In this document: in pieces, positions 35,013 to 45,000 of the stretch
How the letters are laid out: the number at the start of each line of letters is the position of its first letter
How positions within the stretch are numbered: position 1 is the stretch's first letter
Origin: Exiguobacterium mexicanum
GTDB taxonomy: Bacteria; Bacillota; Bacilli; Exiguobacteriales; Exiguobacteriaceae
Direction: 5' to 3'
Length of the DNA: 64,000 nt
Assembly (NCBI RefSeq): GCF_005960665.1
Contig: NZ_CP040676.1
Span: forward strand, 1,870,501-1,934,500
Notes under the pieces: generated by a model
What the model was told of the DNA's origin: nothing
Databases searched by the model: none
What the model saw: only the letters and a program-made list of their open reading frames with translations
Position numbers and translations under genes: made by a program

Positions 35013-35873
35013 CTAGTCTACTGTGACTAATTGTCCATACTTACAAACCTCACAAACAATTAACAATTCCTCCGTATCTCTTTGTTCTCCATCAGGACTA
35101 TATATTTCAAAGTTTCTACTGCCACACTTCTTACATCGATGATTACCAAATGGATCATCTTGCTTAGCTAAAAGATTTTCAAAAGATGATGCTACTGCGG
35201 TACATAAAGTTAAACATATAGAAGCTTCATATATGGTCCTAGTATCAGAATGGGTAATTTTGTTTGCAAAATCCCAGGCCGAATAAGAAATTTTCCTTAA
35301 ATGGTCTCTCAAATCTGAATTTTCCCCACCTGGCAATAGACCACTGATTGCAATCCTACTCCTATTTTTAAAGTCACTTCGTTTGGGTTCTTCTTCTCCG
35401 TCTTGTAAGAATTCTTCAGAAAATATGTTATGACCAAGCACAATTAATGCTTCTCGACAAATCATTCCTACTGACTGTATCTCTTCTGATTCAATGGCAT
35501 TATTTAATACTGCTGCGGCTTGTGTGAGCTTTCTTCTTACAGCAATAGATATTTCTATTCCTGTTTCAATTTCTTGAATTTTTTTTGACGGCTCTTTACT
35601 GTCATCATTTAATAATCTAGTCATTAAACCTAAGTGAAAGGAGTAAGCTTCATCCGTTGAAAAATAATATGCTTGGTCTTGAGGATATAAATTCATTGGT
35701 AAACCTTCACCTTCAACCACCCACCAAGATCCATCTTCATCTGTTTTTACATTCCACACGGTGACTTCAAAGCCCAAGTCATTATATGATTGCTCTGGCT
35801 TAGAATGTATAACATTGCCTTTGCATTGTCCTTCCACATAGTTTTCAACTTCTTCTTTTGTTCTAGTGCTCAT
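35013..35873 (-). CDS. Hypothetical protein with C-terminal zinc ribbon
   Basis: 286 residues. The C-terminal HRCKKCGSRNFE...LLIVCEVCKYGQ has four cysteines in two CxxC pairs, a zinc ribbon. The middle region (SRIAISGLLPGGENSDLRDHLRKIS...ANKITHSDTRT) is helical and resembles abortive-infection or HEPN-like helical proteins only in general look. Located between the DUF5677-like pseudogene and an XRE regulator, in AT-rich DNA inside the IS30 pair. Function unknown. Confidence 0.65.
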   Translation of the reverse strand: MSTRTKEEVENYVEGQCKGNVIHSKPEQSYNDLGFEVTVWNVKTDEDGSWWVVEGEGLPMNLYPQDQAYYFSTDEAYSFHLGLMTRLLNDDSKEPSKKIQEIETGIEISIAVRRKLTQAAAVLNNAIESEEIQSVGMICREALIVLGHNIFSEEFLQDGEEEPKRSDFKNRSRIAISGLLPGGENSDLRDHLRKISYSAWDFANKITHSDTRTIYEASICLTLCTAVASSFENLLAKQDDPFGNHRCKKCGSRNFEIYSPDGEQRDTEELLIVCEVCKYGQLVTVD

Positions 35874-35908
35874 TCTTTTCTCCCTCCGTTACTGTGACTA
35901 TATAATAA

Positions 35909-35950
35909 ATAAAAGAGCAGCCTAAATATAGCTATTCATTGGCTGCTCTT
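35909..35950 (-). terminator. Terminator after the XRE gene
   Basis: 10-bp perfect stem (35913-35922 and 35941-35950) with an 18-base loop, then TTTTATTTATT on the minus strand. Confidence 0.7.
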
Positions 35951-35972
35951 CTGAAGTAGTTAATTACAAACA

Positions 35973-36302
35973 TCATTCTTCATTTAAATATTCGTCGATT
36001 TTCATTTTCACTTTTATTCGAAGGTTCTCATGACCATTTTCAATCTTTGATAAGGTTTCTAGACCAATCCCTAGTTTCCGAGCTAGCGCTCTTTGTGTTA
36101 GGCCTTCGGCTTTCCGTTTACAATAGACGTCCATTGCTAATGATGACGGCAACTCGTAATCGTCGCTGTCATCATCCCAATCTGGTTCCCAGTCGCCATT
36201 ACCTTTATTAAACTCCATGTCCAGGTATTCCTCTATACCCACTAGCGCTCGGAGTTCTCCTTCTGTTTCATACATGAAACCATGGCATAAATTGCTCTTC
36301 AT
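35973..36302 (-). CDS. XRE-family helix-turn-helix protein
   Basis: 109 residues: an acidic N-terminal half (WEPDWDDDSDDYE) and a C-terminal HTH_XRE domain (LTQRALARKLGIGLETLSKIENGHENLRI). It lies about 110 bases downstream of the res stop, on the same strand. It may regulate the restriction module or act as an antitoxin-like protein, but no partner toxin is visible. Confidence 0.8.
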   Translation of the reverse strand: MKSNLCHGFMYETEGELRALVGIEEYLDMEFNKGNGDWEPDWDDDSDDYELPSSLAMDVYCKRKAEGLTQRALARKLGIGLETLSKIENGHENLRIKVKMKIDEYLNEE

Positions 36303-36411
36303 ATTATCCGCACCTTTTAGTCAAATTACAAACAGAGTGTATTGTGTTTATCCCGTCTGTTAATTTGAGTAGAACCATTAGGTACAGATAATGCAAGGGG
36401 AAAAGATGGGT

Positions 36412-39399
36412 CTATATTCCCGTTTTGAATTTTTCATAGCTGTTAGCGAGCTTGTATGTGACCCCGTTCTCCAATGCAGCAAAGTGCTTCCGACCACATG
36501 TGATTTTTCCATCTTCTTTTAATCGAAGATCCTCCTGGTCAGTGCTCCCCTTTGTTTCAACAACGAAGAATAAAGTTTCTACCCCCTCTTTTTCAACCAA
36601 TACTGCCCAGTCAGGGTTGTAATTGCCCAGTGGTGTATCTATTACGAATGATGAAGGAAGCTTAACAAATAACTTAACGTCTTCATCACTGTTAAGCTTT
36701 TCTGCAAATGCTCGCTCTACACTGGAATCATAGCGAATATAGTTATAGACTGACTTATCATTGGACACTTCAATAGCATTTGCCTTCATATAACCGACAA
36801 GCTCTTGATGCTCGAATAAAGATTGTTGATAAAATGCATGGTCACCTATACGCTCATATTTAATGCCATCAACAATTAACTTCTTCTTTTCTCTGTTAAT
36901 GATTTTCATAACAGCTTCCATGAATGCTTGTGGATTTTTCTCAAAGTCTTTCAAGCGTTTGGAGCCAATTAAGATGTCCACAAGTGTACGTCTTTTAAGG
37001 TTGGTCTGTTCCTGTAAATAACGCAGAATGTCTGGCAGACGTCGTTTCTCTTCCAGCGCTTCGTATACACGCATTGTCTGCCCTTCTCCAGACACACCTG
37101 ATTGGTCCACTTTCAATAGGGCATTTTCTCGTTTAATTTTCCTAGCCTTAAATACGTCCAGCTTTTGTATTTCAACTATACATCGGCTCTTAAGTGTATC
37201 GGAATCCAAATCTACCGAATAAGTAGTCTTGTATTTTATTTGGTTCCATAGTTGATTAAACTCGTCGCTTAAGAGAACTTCTTTATTAAGCTTAATATCC
37301 ACTTCGTCTTTCTTATTGAAGATCGGCAGCTTCTTAATGGAATTTCTTATGACCCTTTCAATATCCTGCTTTATTTCCTTAAATTCATCTGGAACATCGA
37401 AAGTTTCATTTGCTATTGCTTCCTTCAGCTTGTTTTCAACCTTTCCTTTTTTATCAAGGAATTTCTCTTTAACAAGGAAGGAATACACTTTGGCTGAATA
37501 GTCGTAGCCTATTTCCTTGGACTCTCCAGTCACCTCATCTGTCAGAGTAATGGTAGAGAAGGATTGTTCTTCAAGATATCCAAACTTAACACCTGTCTCA
37601 TCTTCCATTTCCTTCTGAAGTGATTCAGCAAATTGTTGGTACGATTCATTTGCTATTACTGTAAGAACATTAATATTCTCGTCATACTGTCTTTGTCCAT
37701 CTTGATTTACAGATAAGCGCAAGCCACGACCAATTTTTTGCCGCTTAGTGAAAGGGTCCTTGGTTTCAACTAAAGTGCATATTTGGAAGACATTTGGGTT
37801 ATCCCATCCTTCTTTAAGGGCAGAGTGGGAAAAGATAAATCGCAACGGCGTCTCAAAGCTTAGTAGCTTTTCTTTTTCCTTCATGATGAGTTCAAATGCT
37901 GATTCATCATCTTTATTCGACCGCAGGCTGCCATCTTTCGCAACTTTACTGTCTTTATAGTTTCCACTCTTATCCCGAGAAAAGTATCCGTCATGAACTT
38001 CATCTGCACTCTGGTTTGAAATATATTGGTCTTCTTCAAAGAGCGAGCGATATTTAGGTAACTTAATAAGGGAATCATACTCTTCTTCAAAAATCTCGGC
38101 ATACTTTCCTTTTTGCCAAGGTTGTCCTTTTGGATAAACTCGATAGTTCTCTACTTTGTCTATAAAGAAAAGAGTAAGTACTTTGATTCCTTGGTGGACA
38201 AGTCTTTTTTCTTTATCTAAGTGTGTGCGGATCGCTTCTCTTATTTGATATCTCTTGAGTAAGTCATCATCGATACCACCGATCGATTCTCCAAGTTTCA
38301 GTACCTTTCCATTTTCGAATTCAACTATTTCGTTTCCAGGATAACAGTCGATACCTTCTACAATATAACCACGGTAGAGTTCCCTCTCACCAGATATTAA
38401 ATATAAATTGTTTTTATTGTTAGGATTTATTTCTTTTTTCACTTTGGTGACAGTACCATTTTTCTTTTTCTCGTCTATTTCAACAGTGGCTTTGTATCCA
38501 CTTTTGTTAGAGACACTGACTAGCTTAATATATGGATCGTTAAAATCCTCATCAGAATTGACGGATAGTACTTCAATTTTCTTAACGAGCTTTTTCTCAT
38601 AAGCATCAACAGGGTCTAGCTTGTACATTAGATTGTATGTGTCCCTATGGGTAGCAGAATACCTCAATTTACAAAGTGGATTTAAAGAAGCAATAGCTTC
38701 CTTTGCTTTATCCGTGTTATCAACACTTTGCGGTTCATCAATAATAACGATAGGGTTTGTTTCTTGAATAAATTGAATAGGTTTTTTCCCGTTCATTGTG
38801 TCTCTTTCACGGTGGATAAGGTTAGCCTTGTTTTCTTTTTCTGGGTCATCAAAGCTTTTCTTAAAGGCATCAATATTAATAATCATTACTTCAATATTGG
38901 TGCTTGTTGCATATTCACGAACCTGCTCCAGTTTGGATGAATCATATTTAAAGTAGTGACAATGCTGCCCAGGGTACTCGTTTGCAAAATGCTCCTCAGT
39001 CATCTGAAACGATTTATATACACCTTCACGAATAGCAACACTTGGCACAACAATAATAAATTTTGAAAAACCATATAGTTTATTCAGCTCAAAAATACTT
39101 CTGGTATAAACGTATGTTTTTCCCGTTCCCGTTTCCATTTCGACTGTAAAATTCCAGTCTTGTATAGTAGTGCTCTTTTTAAGATGGTTTCTCACCTGTA
39201 CCTTCTGAACATTTTCAAGAACTTCTGCTTCGGACAATTCCAGCTTGTTTCCGATCCCAAGCTCTGTTATTTCTTGCCCAACAATATCACCCATGCTTAC
39301 GGTAAAGTTAGATACTTTTACCGTTTGGCCTTCAAAAATATCAGTGATCGATTGAATGGCATCAAGCTGATACTGTTGTTCATCGAACTTAATTTTCAT
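36412..39399 (-). CDS. res: Type III restriction enzyme, Res subunit
   Basis: 995 residues. SF2 translocase motifs: Walker A METGTGKT at 88-95, Walker B IVIIDEPQS (about 220), SATHRD, and QKIGRGLRLS near 560. The C-terminal nuclease has a PD-(D/E)xK core: PD at 929-930, then E948 and K950 in VVETKG. It cleaves DNA after ATP-driven communication between two unmodified sites, together with Mod. It begins 13 bases after mod, behind GGAGTGG. Last gene of the four-gene operon. Confidence 0.92.
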   Translation of the reverse strand: MKIKFDEQQYQLDAIQSITDIFEGQTVKVSNFTVSMGDIVGQEITELGIGNKLELSEAEVLENVQKVQVRNHLKKSTTIQDWNFTVEMETGTGKTYVYTRSIFELNKLYGFSKFIIVVPSVAIREGVYKSFQMTEEHFANEYPGQHCHYFKYDSSKLEQVREYATSTNIEVMIINIDAFKKSFDDPEKENKANLIHRERDTMNGKKPIQFIQETNPIVIIDEPQSVDNTDKAKEAIASLNPLCKLRYSATHRDTYNLMYKLDPVDAYEKKLVKKIEVLSVNSDEDFNDPYIKLVSVSNKSGYKATVEIDEKKKNGTVTKVKKEINPNNKNNLYLISGERELYRGYIVEGIDCYPGNEIVEFENGKVLKLGESIGGIDDDLLKRYQIREAIRTHLDKEKRLVHQGIKVLTLFFIDKVENYRVYPKGQPWQKGKYAEIFEEEYDSLIKLPKYRSLFEEDQYISNQSADEVHDGYFSRDKSGNYKDSKVAKDGSLRSNKDDESAFELIMKEKEKLLSFETPLRFIFSHSALKEGWDNPNVFQICTLVETKDPFTKRQKIGRGLRLSVNQDGQRQYDENINVLTVIANESYQQFAESLQKEMEDETGVKFGYLEEQSFSTITLTDEVTGESKEIGYDYSAKVYSFLVKEKFLDKKGKVENKLKEAIANETFDVPDEFKEIKQDIERVIRNSIKKLPIFNKKDEVDIKLNKEVLLSDEFNQLWNQIKYKTTYSVDLDSDTLKSRCIVEIQKLDVFKARKIKRENALLKVDQSGVSGEGQTMRVYEALEEKRRLPDILRYLQEQTNLKRRTLVDILIGSKRLKDFEKNPQAFMEAVMKIINREKKKLIVDGIKYERIGDHAFYQQSLFEHQELVGYMKANAIEVSNDKSVYNYIRYDSSVERAFAEKLNSDEDVKLFVKLPSSFVIDTPLGNYNPDWAVLVEKEGVETLFFVVETKGSTDQEDLRLKEDGKITCGRKHFAALENGVTYKLANSYEKFKTGI

Positions 39400-39412
39400 G
39401 TTACCACTCCTT

Positions 39413-41308
39413 TTATATCACACGAATATCTTCTACACCATATCGCTTAAGGATTTGCTGAGCATTTGTACGAACAGTATCATCTTTAAACCCTTCATCA
39501 TAAAATACAATTCGTGCTGGTTTTTGTTTGGCCATTTCTTCAATGTGTTCCAATGTTAAATCCCTTTCTAAACAGATGAGTAAATATCCCATACCTACAA
39601 AATAAATATTCTTTCCAGCAATCTTTGTTTCTTCAATAGGAACTGTTAATTCAATACCATATTTAAGTAGAATTTCATACACAACATCCTCTTGACTTCG
39701 TCCCTCTTTTACTGGCTCAACTAGGTCTAATAAATTTTTTTCCAGATTTATCGACTCTTCGTCCCATAGTTTTAAGTTTGTTTCGTCAAGCTTAAACACC
39801 CTGAAGCCAATGTCAAGATTTTCAATTCCTTTCTTATCTTTATTTTCCTCCACAATCTTTCCACCAGCACGACGAATCCTTTCCTTACCAACATCGCAAA
39901 TATTTTTAAAGCCATCTTTAAATGCAACAGATTTTTCATCCATTAATTCAGGTAATTGGACCATAATAAATCTCCTATTTCCTTCATCCTCTGAATTCAA
40001 TTGCATAACTGCATGAGCAGTGGTTCCTGAACCTGAAAAGAAATCTAATATTATGTCATCCTTATTAGTACCAATTAATAAAGCTTGTTTTAATAGATCA
40101 ATCGGCTTTGGAAAATCAAAATAAGAAGATAAACCGATTTTACCTAGCTCTACTGTACCTTTTTCTGTTATGAATCCGATATCATCCCAAATTGACTTAG
40201 GTTTGTAAGTTGACTTTCTATATTTTTCATAAATGTTGTAATTACCATCATTTTTCCTTTTTGCTACTAAATTACTCATTAAGGTATTAGTTTGGATATT
40301 ATCATTAGAAAGCGTCTTGCCCCATCTCCAGCAACTTTCTATTCCACTTGAATTAAAAGGGTAGACTTCTATATTGTATTCGTCACTTTTCTCAAGAGAA
40401 ACAGGATAAAATCCATCTTTATCCAAATTTTTAGTATTTACATAAAAAGGATAAAAAAGGTTAGGACGATTAAACTTACCAAATTTAGGATTCCTATTTC
40501 TTAATTCCCTTATGTTGAATTTCCCAATATTATCTTCTAAATTCAGATCACTATTTTCTTCACTTTTGGGTAATTCATTGAATTCTGTTTCGTTCTTTTT
40601 GGTATAAATCAATAGGTATTCATGGGTCTTAGAAACTTGCTTATATGTTTGACCACGTTTATTTGATTGAACAATAATTTGTGCAAATAAGTTTTCCTCT
40701 CCAAATACTTCATCACATAATTTTCTTAGGTTAGTTAACTCATTATCATCTATCGAAATAAAGATAGACCCATCTTCTCTTAATAAATTCCTTGCTAACC
40801 TTAAACGTGGGTACATCAAATTTAACCAATCTGTATGGTAGCGACCATTTGTTTCTGGATTTGACTTCATATTTTCTTGAATATTTTTCTTATAGTTTTT
40901 GATATTATCACTAAAGTCATCTTCATATACAAAATCGTTTCCTGTATTATACGGTGGATCAATGTAAATCATTTTTACTTTATTTCGGTATGAATTTTGT
41001 AAGACACGAAGGACCTCTAAGTTGTCTCCTTCAATGTATAGGTTTTGTGTTGTATCCCAGTTTACACTTTCTTCTTTGCTGGGGATTAGTGTACCTGTAG
41101 TCTGCTTCTGAGAAAGTTGAATTGCTTCCGTTTTCCCATTCCAGGTAAATTCATACCGTTCTTTTTCCTTTTCCACATTTTCTCCAAGAGCAAGGCGTAA
41201 TTTATCAATATCAACTTTGTTCTCAGTGAATATTTCTGGAAATAATTCTTTTAGTTTTTCAATATTATCCTGAACAACATTAAATGTTCTTCCTTCTAAC
41301 TTCTGCAA
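39413..41308 (-). CDS. mod: Type III site-specific DNA (adenine-N6) methyltransferase, Mod subunit
   Basis: 631 residues. Motif IV DPPYNTG at 117-123 comes before the SAM-binding motif DFFSGSGTTAHAV (about 420), the beta-class order used by type III Mod proteins. The variable target-recognition region lies between them, at about 190-390. It recognises the DNA site and methylates one strand. The start is TTG 41308 with AAGGAG nine bases upstream; the DUF4391 stop codon lies immediately before it. Confidence 0.93.
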   Translation of the reverse strand: MQKLEGRTFNVVQDNIEKLKELFPEIFTENKVDIDKLRLALGENVEKEKERYEFTWNGKTEAIQLSQKQTTGTLIPSKEESVNWDTTQNLYIEGDNLEVLRVLQNSYRNKVKMIYIDPPYNTGNDFVYEDDFSDNIKNYKKNIQENMKSNPETNGRYHTDWLNLMYPRLRLARNLLREDGSIFISIDDNELTNLRKLCDEVFGEENLFAQIIVQSNKRGQTYKQVSKTHEYLLIYTKKNETEFNELPKSEENSDLNLEDNIGKFNIRELRNRNPKFGKFNRPNLFYPFYVNTKNLDKDGFYPVSLEKSDEYNIEVYPFNSSGIESCWRWGKTLSNDNIQTNTLMSNLVAKRKNDGNYNIYEKYRKSTYKPKSIWDDIGFITEKGTVELGKIGLSSYFDFPKPIDLLKQALLIGTNKDDIILDFFSGSGTTAHAVMQLNSEDEGNRRFIMVQLPELMDEKSVAFKDGFKNICDVGKERIRRAGGKIVEENKDKKGIENLDIGFRVFKLDETNLKLWDEESINLEKNLLDLVEPVKEGRSQEDVVYEILLKYGIELTVPIEETKIAGKNIYFVGMGYLLICLERDLTLEHIEEMAKQKPARIVFYDEGFKDDTVRTNAQQILKRYGVEDIRVI

Positions 41309-42073
41309 TTAACACAACTCCTTTATTTGCTGTAATTGAATATTGACTTGCTGTTCTTGCCGCTTTATCTTCATGTGCAAATCCATCTTTACACCAAAAT
41401 CAACTTGGCCTTTCTGCTCAAGCTGCAATTGTTCGACATCTTTGAGATTTTTTTGAACATTACTTAATATGTTGACTGCTGCCTCACGCTTTTCTGAACT
41501 GGAAGGTATCGCCCCTACCAACTGAATCAATTCTTCACATCTTATCCATTGATGAATATCCTCGTAAATGCAATATAGGTTTTCAAAAGATAAATTTGAA
41601 ACGACCAATGTGTTCAGTAATTTGGAATATGCGGTATCTTCTTCACTCGGGTTAAACCAGTCGGTAATGGTAGGTTGTTCAACAACAACTTTGGTCTTGT
41701 CATTTTTATTAAGCCTTTTATGGCTTGTACTCATAAGAATCTGACCTTCTGGTGATGACAAGATTAATACCACTGGATTAAGAATAGACTTATGAACGGC
41801 CCCAATAATCCTGTTTATATTTTTAGTCATTCTTAGCTCGACATATATCCAAACCACTTCTGCATAATGGAATTCTTCATCCTGGTAGATTGGAATATTC
41901 ATACTCTGCTGATTCATAACACTTAATAGATAAATCCCCTCTATCTGGGAAGTGAACATTTCCTTCTCGGATGTAGAAAGGTCCGCTTGTGTAAAAAATG
42001 CTTTCTTTGGTATCTTACGGTTTAGCAAAGCACGTTGAGGTATCTGCAAACGATTAATCAACCATTCCCTCAT
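41309..42073 (-). CDS. DUF4391-like protein
   Basis: 254 residues. The pattern of a short basic N-terminus, an EVVWIYVELR strand, LSTSHKRLN-like MSTSHKRLN and a C-terminal coiled-coil (KRQEQQVNIQLQQ) agrees with DUF4391 as I remember it. The family is often found beside type III restriction genes; its function is unknown to me. It sits between the SNF2-type helicase (8-base gap) and mod (no gap), so it is clearly part of the same operon. Confidence 0.75.
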   Translation of the reverse strand: MREWLINRLQIPQRALLNRKIPKKAFFTQADLSTSEKEMFTSQIEGIYLLSVMNQQSMNIPIYQDEEFHYAEVVWIYVELRMTKNINRIIGAVHKSILNPVVLILSSPEGQILMSTSHKRLNKNDKTKVVVEQPTITDWFNPSEEDTAYSKLLNTLVVSNLSFENLYCIYEDIHQWIRCEELIQLVGAIPSSSEKREAAVNILSNVQKNLKDVEQLQLEQKGQVDFGVKMDLHMKIKRQEQQVNIQLQQIKELC

Positions 42074-42081
42074 TCCATCAC

Positions 42082-45000
42082 CTACTTTATCACTAAAAAT
42101 GATATCAATTCAAAGTCTTCCGAAGTTGTATTAGAGTCCTGTAAAAGACTAGAATTCCCAAGACTGAACAACGATTCCATGCCTTGCTCTTCTACAATAC
42201 CAAGAACAAATTCGACTGCCTTGTCTAATAGATACTTGTAAGAAGACATGTCCTTCATATCCTCTGTTTCATGATTGAACTGATGAATCAACTCGTTGAA
42301 CACGTCCCCTTGACCATTAGCAACTTTACGGAAGATATCCAGTATTTGCTTTGTCTTTAAATGTCCTAGTAACACCTCTCCATCCGTATTCATATAAACA
42401 AGATAATATGGATATAGTGCGCTTGTTTCTTTTACTTGTGCTGCTGCATTGCGTTGTTTGATGCAGAATATTACCCCTGGTTCGGTATCAGAAGACGGAG
42501 CCAACTGAAGCGATGTAACTGCATGTAATCCCAAGGGAGCAGTCTCAATTTTCTTCTTATTGGCGTCCATATAATCAAGTAAATCCATTTTAAAGTCGTT
42601 CAGAGTCAAGTCTGTGATAGAGATTCCCCCAGAGATGTCCTCTAAATCAACTACTTCTTCTTGTAGTTGTTTCAATTGCTTTTTACGATATTCCAAATCG
42701 TTCATTTGCTTCTTTTCATCGTATTCTATTACATTCTCTTCACCTGTTGCTGAAATATCAAGGAGCACCATTCTACCGCTGACACGTGCTTCCAAATTAA
42801 TATACTCATCAAGGTCGATGTTCGGCCAGAAGTTCACCAGTTGGATAACATCATTCTTAGAGCCTAAACGATCGATTCGACCAAACCGTTGGATTATTCG
42901 AACTGGATTCCAGTGTATATCATAATTAATTAAATAATCACAATCTTGCAGGTTCTGACCTTCTGAAATACAGTCAGTTGCAATCAATATGTCGATTTCA
43001 TCCTGTATTTTTGAATCAACTTTGTTTCTTTCCTTCGAAACAGGTGAAAAGTTGGTCAGTATAGAATTTAAATCTTTCTGGATTCCTTTTAATGTAGTCT
43101 GGTTGCCTCCAGAACCAGTGACTAGAGCTGAGTTAACACCATGCTTTTCCAACACCCATTGCGATAACTCTTTATACAAATAACTTGCTGTATCTGCAAA
43201 AGCTGTGAAAATGATGATTTTTTTATTTTCTCCATTGATAGGATGGAGCAGCTTTTGGTCAATCATTGATTTAAGTTTATTCAACTTGGCATCACGTGAA
43301 GCTTGTACTTTTGCTGATTCAATGAGTAGCTGCTCAAGTTTCTCTCTATCATCCTGTAAATCTTGCTTCCACTTAATGCGGTCGATATCCTGGAGCAGTA
43401 CTTTTACCTTCGATCCTATTAGCATGTTTTCAACATCATCATCGTCAATATCGACTTCATTAATATTAATATCAGCATTCAAGTATTGTTGAATGTTATC
43501 AAGCTTTAGTAACAAGTCATCAATTTTTGTTAAAAGTGATGCTACTGTCATACCAAATGAATGAATAGAGCTTTCCATCCGTTTAAGCAAGTTAACCCTC
43601 ATTAAATGGACAAGACTTCGTTCACGGTCAATCTGCTTAAATACTGAACCACCTTTTACCTTCATATCATATTTTCGGCTGTATTCCTCTTGCTTTTCAG
43701 GCATTACATATTTTAATGGAGAATAGGCACTTAAATTCAGTCTGTTAATGAGCCTATTGACTTCCTTTATTTCAGGAAATTCATTGTCCTCGTCAATATC
43801 AGCATGTACATTTCTCGGTTTCAACCGTTCTGGAAATTTCCCAATCTCCGACATATTGTAGTATTTTTCAATATGTTTTCTTGAACGAGCAATAGTTACT
43901 GCATCAAGCAATTTGAAGTAGTCAAAGTTTAACATTTCAAGTAGGGTGTCTGACTTCCGGTCTTCATCATCTAACTTGAGCCATTTATTGAATGCAAGCT
44001 GTGCCTTTCTTAATGTTTGTTCAATGCTTTCAATGCCTGCTGATTCAAGTGCTTCATCATTACCTTCCGTAATAAAAGCAACTTGGTTTTTCAAATCATT
44101 CATTTTATTGTTTACAGGCGTCGCTGATAGCATTAATACCTTTGTCTTAACACCTGCTTTAATGATTTGGTTCATCAATCTGGAATAACGAGTTTCCCTG
44201 TCATTTCTAGCCTGGTTATTCCTGAAATTATGTGACTCATCAATAACAACTAAATCGTAGTTACTCCAGTTCACAGCAGCCAAATTAATATCCCCTGACA
44301 AACCGCCTGTACGGCTCAAATCGGTATGATTTAACACATCGTAGTTGAAGCGATCAGTAGAGAGGACATTTCTCTTATCATTTTGAGTGTAAATAAGCCA
44401 GTTTTCTCTTAATTTTTTGGGGCACAAAACGAGTACTCTGTCATTTCTCAACTCGTAATACTTAATAACTGCAAGGGCTTCGAACGTCTTCCCCAAACCT
44501 ACACTATCTGCAATGATACAACCGTTATGCTTTTCCAATTTATCAATAGCTCCGAGTACACCATCTTTTTGGAATTTATAAAGCTTATTCCATATCGTAG
44601 TGTCTTTAAAGCCTGTTTTTGATTTTACAATCGCATCTTCATCGAATTCTTCCAGGTAGTCACTGAAAATATTATATAGCGTGACATAGTAAAGAAATTC
44701 TGGAGAGTGATTTTCATAAATTGCTGCGATTCTTTCCAACACTTCCTCTTGTACCTCTTCAACAATAGCATCGTTCTTCCACACATCATTGAACCACTGG
44801 ATATATTGTTTTGTTAATAGAGGTTCATCCATTAGTGAATTCATATGAAGACTAGGCGAGTATGTATAGCCTAATCCACTGCTGGTAAAATCGGAGCTCC
44901 CTTGAATAGCCACTGATGAACCATCTTTATTTTCAATATGGAACAGGCGATTCTGTGTTAATGGTGCCGTCAAAGATTTCATCTTTACTTTTGAACTTAT

